Source: CAYNLK01 sp964398055
GTDB lineage: Bacteria > Chloroflexota > Anaerolineae > 4572-78 > J111
Assembly: GCA_964398055.1 (NCBI GenBank)
Contig: CAYNLK010000016.1
Coordinates: 1 to 64,000, forward strand
Direction of reading: 5' to 3'
DNA length: 64,000 nt
The notes under the pieces were generated by a model. That model was not told the origin of the DNA. It searched no databases and saw only the letters and a list, made by a program, of their open reading frames with translations. The position numbers and the translations under genes were made by a program. Shown piece by piece: positions 60,038-64,000 of this stretch. Numbering within the stretch: the first letter of the stretch is position 1; each line of letters begins with the position of its first letter.

Positions 60038-62096
60038 ATGACGGGCAATTTGACTTGGAAGCACCAAAAATTGTCGTCCCACTGGTTGGTGCTGCTGCTC
60101 GTGATGGTTAGCTTTTGGCTCAAACTGGCCTACTTGCAGACCTCTATCTACCACACCGACGAATTTATCAGTATGCTGGCTATCAAAATGGTCGCCCTGC
60201 ACGGGCTGCCGATTCTTCCCTCCGGCCTCTTTTACGATCACGGTCTGCTCTACTCCATCCTGACTGGCGCGCTGGTGGCCCTGGTTGGCTTCAGTGAAGC
60301 GATTGCCCGCTGGCCGGTGATTCTGGTCAGCGTGTTCACCGTTGCGGCTTATGAGGCAACCGCCCGGCGGCTCTTCGACTCGCCCCTGGCCGGCTTACTA
60401 ACCGCCGGGTTGATCACATTCGATGTGCTGGCAATCAAATGGGGGGTATAGGCTCGCGGCTACGCCCAGGCCCATCTCTTCCTGCTGTTAGCAATGACCT
60501 GGCTGCTACTTAGCAGTCTCAAGCAACCCAGCCGAAGCGGTCGCTATTTAGCTCTACTCTTTCTGACCGGGGCATTTTTTTCCCATACGCTGACTCTTTT
60601 TGCGCTGCCGCCGCTGGCGCTGCTACTGCTGCTCTTTACTGTAACTTATCGCTGGGATTGGCTGCGTCAACCCGGCCTGTGGCAGGAGGCACTGGTGTTT
60701 GGGCTGATCCTGGTGGTAGCTCTGAGCGTAATCCGCCTGGGGCAAGTTGAGAGTACGGTCTCGTTGCAGGATGTCCAGGCTGATGCCCCCCCACCTTTGA
60801 GCCTTGAATTCTTGCGCGGTTTTTTCCTGCTGGGACTGACTGGCAAACGATTTCACCGGCTAACCAAGTTCTTTACCGAACCGGAATATCGCTGGCTGCT
60901 TCCGTTGGTGGCTGTTTTTCCAGGACACACCCTTGACCGGCTGTGGCGACGTGTCAGCGCCTTTGCCGATATTGCCTTTTTGTTCCTGGCTCTATTTGTC
61001 TGCCTGGTCATCACCGAGATGACGGTTCTTCTTACCACCGACTGGCAAAAGAGCATCTACATGTTCTTTTTGACCCTACCGGCCTTTTTGTTGCTTACCG
61101 GTGAAAGTTTGGCCCGGCTACTGGGTTGGCTGGCTGCCCTCATTTACCGGACAAATTGGCGATTTGGTCAGAGGCAAACCGTGCAGCCACTCCTGCCAGT
61201 GGTTGGTTTGCTGCTTATCGCTGCCATCTGGGGGCCGGCCGCGCTGGATACAGTCCACGCCCAAAGTACGGGCGCTTTCAATACCGCCATGAAATTTGTG
61301 GCCGAGCAGCGCCAACCGGGCGACAAAATTATGACGGAACACCCCTCAGCCGCTTACGTGTACCTGGGCCAGACCGACTATTACACCAACCAGACTACGG
61401 CCAAAGTTCTGGCCGCCTCAGAGAATGATAACTCATTCGTCGATCGCTACACGGCCAGCCCGCTCATCGACACGGCCGCCAAGCTTTCGGCCGTTTTGAG
61501 CCGGGGCGAGTCGATCTGGTTTGTGGTTGGCGACGACCATTTGAACGAATATTTTGACCCGCTATTTCATGCCCAGATTTTCGCCCATATGAATCTGGTC
61601 CGACGCTTTGGCGAAAGTTACGTCTTCAAAAATCAGGCCCATTCGATGCCCATTCCGGCTGAACCAACCGGCTCGCTGGACACCAATTTTGGCGATTTCA
61701 TCCGGCTGGAGGGATACAGCCTGAACCCGGCCGCCCGTCTACCCGATGGCACCACCCTCCTCGGGCTGTACTGGCGACCCATTTTGTGAGCTGCCGCCGG
61801 TCGTGCCGAAAGTCTTTGTCCAACTCCGGAATGGGCAGGGGCAAACTATCGCCCAGGCCGACCATTTTATTTTTGACGAGACTCTGAATCGGGAAAGATG
61901 GCAGAAGCTGCGCGACGAAAACGAATGGCTGCGCGACTCAACCTATCTCTCGCTGCCCAACCCCTTACCGGCAAGCGAGGGACCCTATCATATTTATGTT
62001 GGCCTATATGATCGCGACAGCTTTGAGCGAGTGCCCCTGCTGAACGATACCAGCGGCGAATTTGCCGCCATCATTCCTATGACCAATTCACCATAG
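60038..62096 (+). pseudogene. GT-C (GT39-like) glycosyltransferase broken by a stop and a frameshift
   Basis: Reads as one gene in two pieces plus a shifted tail. Piece one (60038-60451) holds the first membrane segment, the acidic pair D41-E42 (IYHTDEFIS) and LPILPSGLFYDHGLL, then ends at TAG 60449-60451 in IKWGV-stop-ARGYAQ; the same frame continues without break to 61789. A TGG-to-TAG change would explain it. Around 61775-61790 the frame shifts: the beta domain begins in frame one (LEGYSLN, LLGLYWRP) and goes on in another (VFVQLRNGQGQ, PYHIYVGLYDRDS, tail NDTSGE). Close paralogue of the gene at 4486-6708. Two separate lesions suggest real decay, though assembly errors cannot be excluded. 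Confidence 0.82.
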
Positions 62097-62101
62097 ATCA
62101 G

Positions 62102-62587
62102 CTAAATCCGCTCAAACCGGTTCAGCTCAACGTTCTTGCGGGTTCGGTCCGGATCAAAAATTTGGCCGTTCATGGTGATGTAAACCCCCGGCGGCAGAAT
62201 TTGCACCGCAATCACTGCCCCGCCGATATTGAACTCGGCGTCAGTCGATCTGAACTTGGCTGGCATCATCGAGCCGGTCAGCACGATCACCCGGTCGCGG
62301 CTCAACGGCTTCAATTTTTGGGCCGTCTGGATCATAGTGTCGGTGCCGTGCGTAATGATGATGTGGCGGTGGTCATCGGCGGCCACGGCATCGTAGATTT
62401 TTTGCCGGTCGGCCTCGGTGAGATCGAGGCTATCTTTACGCAGCAAAGTTTCACACTGGTACGGAACCGTAACATTGGCCTCAGCCAGCACCTCATTGAT
62501 GGCCGGTTCACCCACCTCAAACTTGCTCTTCTGGTCAAAATAAATTTTGTCGATGGTGCCGCCCGTAGTAAAAATCTTGATCTCCAT
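62102..62587 (-). CDS. Stand-alone asparaginase-like domain protein, 161 aa
   Basis: Corresponds to only the N-terminal domain of L-asparaginase (full enzymes are about 320-350 aa). Seen: FTTGGTIDK (6-14) with the nucleophile-type threonine, HGTDTM (80-85) carrying the second active-site Thr and Asp, and LTGSMMPA (103-110). All main catalytic motifs of the N-domain are present; the C-terminal domain that completes the active site in classic dimers is missing. Short proteins of this kind occur widely and are of unproved activity. Convergent with the GT-C pseudogene (5 bp apart); followed on its own strand upstream by the truncated GT-C gene. Confidence 0.85.
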   Translation of the reverse strand: MEIKIFTTGGTIDKIYFDQKSKFEVGEPAINEVLAEANVTVPYQCETLLRKDSLDLTEADRQKIYDAVAADDHRHIIITHGTDTMIQTAQKLKPLSRDRVIVLTGSMMPAKFRSTDAEFNIGGAVIAVQILPPGVYITMNGQIFDPDRTRKNVELNRFERI

Positions 62588-62624
62588 CCACGCCCCCTTA
62601 ACTTACTATCAAGCCGCTATCTGG

Positions 62625-62654
62625 CCAACTAACCAACTAACCAACCAACCATCC
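62625..62654. repeat. accaacta-type octamer repeat in an intergenic gap
   Basis: Roughly 8-bp units (accaacta, accaacca) between the asparaginase-like gene and the last GT-C gene; same family as the array at 30761-30808. Confidence 0.7.
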
Positions 62655-62657
62655 CCC

Positions 62658-64000
62658 TTATTCCCCCGCTACCTGAACCCGCCCCAACAACACGCTGCCC
62701 GGCGTAGGGCCGGCCGCTCCGGCCTGAATCGCCAACCGCTCTCCGGTTTCAGGCAAATAGACGCCGGCCAGCAACAAATAGTCGCCGGGCGTTACGCCGG
62801 CATCGAGGGTCAGCTCATATCTATCGGCATAAACCTCGCCCGGCTGCCATCGCGACATCGGCCGCGCCCCGACGAAGGGGAGCTGGTCGTGTTGGGCCTT
62901 GACAAAGCCGTCGGCCGCGGTCAGGTGGACAAAAACGGTGTAATCGTCGGGTAGGGAAACCGCAGCCCGCCAGGTGAGCGTGACTCGTAAGGGCTGAAGA
63001 ATGAAGGATGAAGGATGAAGGATGATTGGTTGGTCGGATTGTTGAATCGATGGTTGGTTGCGACCAAAGAGAGGTTGGTTGATGCCCCAGTCGAGTAGTT
63101 CCAGGCCATGTTCGAAGGTGGCCAGCGGGACGGAGTCAGCCTGCGGGGCCGGGGAAAAGATACACCATTTGCACGGAATGGTTGGATACACGTAGTCCAA
63201 CGCCCAACCAGGGGGGAGCTGGTCAAAGTGAATCAGCCCGTCCTGGCGCTGAAAGTAACCGGATAGCGCCTGACGGCGACGCCGAGCCGTGTCGTCATCA
63301 ATAATGATGTAATCCGGCGAGCGTTCCTGCACGTAAGCCTGTATCTCTGCCCAGTTATCGACCTCATAGGGCAGCCGTTCCACCTCAAAAAGAGCCGGAA
63401 ATTTCCACAGCGGCAGTGATTTGCTGGGACCAAAGGCCACCAGCGCCTCCCCGGCCGGGTGATCGGCGGCAAGCCACTGCACAATCTGCTCGACCTCGGC
63501 GTTGGCGTTGCGGTCGGCCTCGTACGGGTCGATCCCCAAAGCCCAGGCTTCGGCCCGGGCGGTGTTGATTTGCCACCAGGCCATCCAACCTATCAGCAAC
63601 GCCGCCGCCAACCCCAGGCCAGGCCGCCCCCAAGCCAGCCGGCGACTCTCACCGGCACCCAGCCGGCGCCATCCCCCTCGCCCCAACGTGACCACGGCAT
63701 CGGCCAGCAGCAGATAGAGCGGCCCCAAGAAGGGAATGATGAAGCGAGTCTCGGCCGAAGAGCCGGCCACATACCAGACCAGCGACAGATAGAAAAAGGC
63801 TACCAGGAAGAAAGTGAAGACCAGGGTATTCTTGTGCTGCCGCAGGTAGTCGACCAGCCCCCGGCGATTGAAGACCAGCAGCAAGACGAAAACTCCGGTC
63901 ACCCCAAGCCCTAGCAGCGGCCCCAACCAGGCCGGCTCAAAAGTACGGGTGGGGATGACCGTCTCGGCAACGGTTGGGTTCAGCCGTCGCAGACCTTTCT
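62658..64000 (-). CDS. GT-C (GT39-like) membrane glycosyltransferase, 5' part outside window
   Basis: The frame stays open to the window edge on the minus strand (ETVIPTRTFEPAW upstream of the first internal start), so the N-terminal half with the catalytic loop is missing. Seen: four membrane segments at the visible start, SSAETRFIIPFLGPLYLL at the place of the QDRY loop, YIIIDDDTARRRR in the soluble part, and one beta-sandwich at the end (LELLDWGI, LRVTLTW, TVFVHLTAADG, RPMSRWQPGE, TPGDYLL). A Gln/Asn/Pro-rich and Ser-Ser-Phe-Ile-Leu stretch from repeat DNA (62994-63060) sits between the first two strands of that domain. Confidence 0.8.
   Translation of the reverse strand, partial: KGLRRLNPTVAETVIPTRTFEPAWLGPLLGLGVTGVFVLLLVFNRRGLVDYLRQHKNTLVFTFFLVAFFYLSLVWYVAGSSAETRFIIPFLGPLYLLLADAVVTLGRGGWRRLGAGESRRLAWGRPGLGLAAALLIGWMAWWQINTARAEAWALGIDPYEADRNANAEVEQIVQWLAADHPAGEALVAFGPSKSLPLWKFPALFEVERLPYEVDNWAEIQAYVQERSPDYIIIDDDTARRRRQALSGYFQRQDGLIHFDQLPPGWALDYVYPTIPCKWCIFSPAPQADSVPLATFEHGLELLDWGINQPLFGRNQPSIQQSDQPIILHPSSFILQPLRVTLTWRAAVSLPDDYTVFVHLTAADGFVKAQHDQLPFVGARPMSRWQPGEVYADRYELTLDAGVTPGDYLLLAGVYLPETGERLAIQAGAAGPTPGSVLLGRVQVAGE
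62994..63060. repeat. tgaagga heptamers followed by ttggttg-type repeat
   Basis: Three perfect tgaagga units (63002-63022), then ttggttg-type units to 63060, inside the last GT-C gene; coding strand gives a Gln/Asn/Pro-rich stretch then Ser-Ser-Phe-Ile-Leu. Confidence 0.78.

Overview
The window is a GC-rich bacterial chromosome segment, dense with genes and with no rRNA, tRNA or CRISPR array that I can see. About three quarters of it is one paralogous set: 22 loci for very large polytopic membrane proteins of GT-C type (GT39/PMT or ArnT-like). Most carry an acidic 'DE' pair in the first exoplasmic loop and one to three copies of a C-terminal beta-sandwich domain. The size of the set, its style (giant PMT-like proteins, TTG/GTG starts, Pro/Thr-rich lipoprotein linker, heptanucleotide repeats) and its companions suggest a Chloroflexota bacterium, probably Anaerolineae-like. 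That assignment is inference; no marker gene is present.

Layout. (1) 128-8114, minus strand: a GT4 glycosyltransferase followed by three GT-C proteins in a tightly packed operon. (2) 8237-11875, plus strand: a lipoprotein sugar dehydrogenase of the GSDH type and two tandem DHH phosphoesterases; this is the only block not obviously about glycosylation. (3) 12027-16758: a plus-strand and a minus-strand GT-C gene that converge. (4) 16885-57425, plus strand: fifteen GT-C genes in a row, several joined by ATGA/GTGA stop-start overlaps, broken once by a small GT2 enzyme (37444-38139). (5) 57584-62096, plus strand: an FAD oxidoreductase, a GtrB/DPM-type GT2 with two membrane helices, and a GT-C pseudogene with one nonsense codon and one frameshift. 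(6) 62102-64000, minus strand: a stand-alone asparaginase-like domain and a GT-C gene cut by the window edge.

How the genes may work together (inference): the two GT2 enzymes would make polyprenyl-phosphate sugars on the cytoplasmic side; the GT-C proteins would use such lipid-linked sugars outside the membrane to decorate proteins, lipids or a surface polymer; the GT4 enzyme and the FAD oxidoreductase could act in nucleotide-sugar or lipid-glycan steps. The number and variety of GT-C proteins suggest a diversified surface glycosylation locus that grew by tandem duplication.

The least ordinary signal is a family of short tandem repeats of 7 bp (sometimes 8 bp), scattered between and inside these genes. 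Inside genes the arrays sit repeatedly at the same few loops of the paralogous proteins, in the strand orientation that avoids stop codons, so they are translated as 7- or 8-residue peptide repeats. One array supplies both the stop codon of one gene and the start codon of the next. A 173-bp MITE-like element and two other palindromic insertions are also present.

No gap between genes exceeds 300 bases. The largest (25886-26104) holds the MITE-like element.
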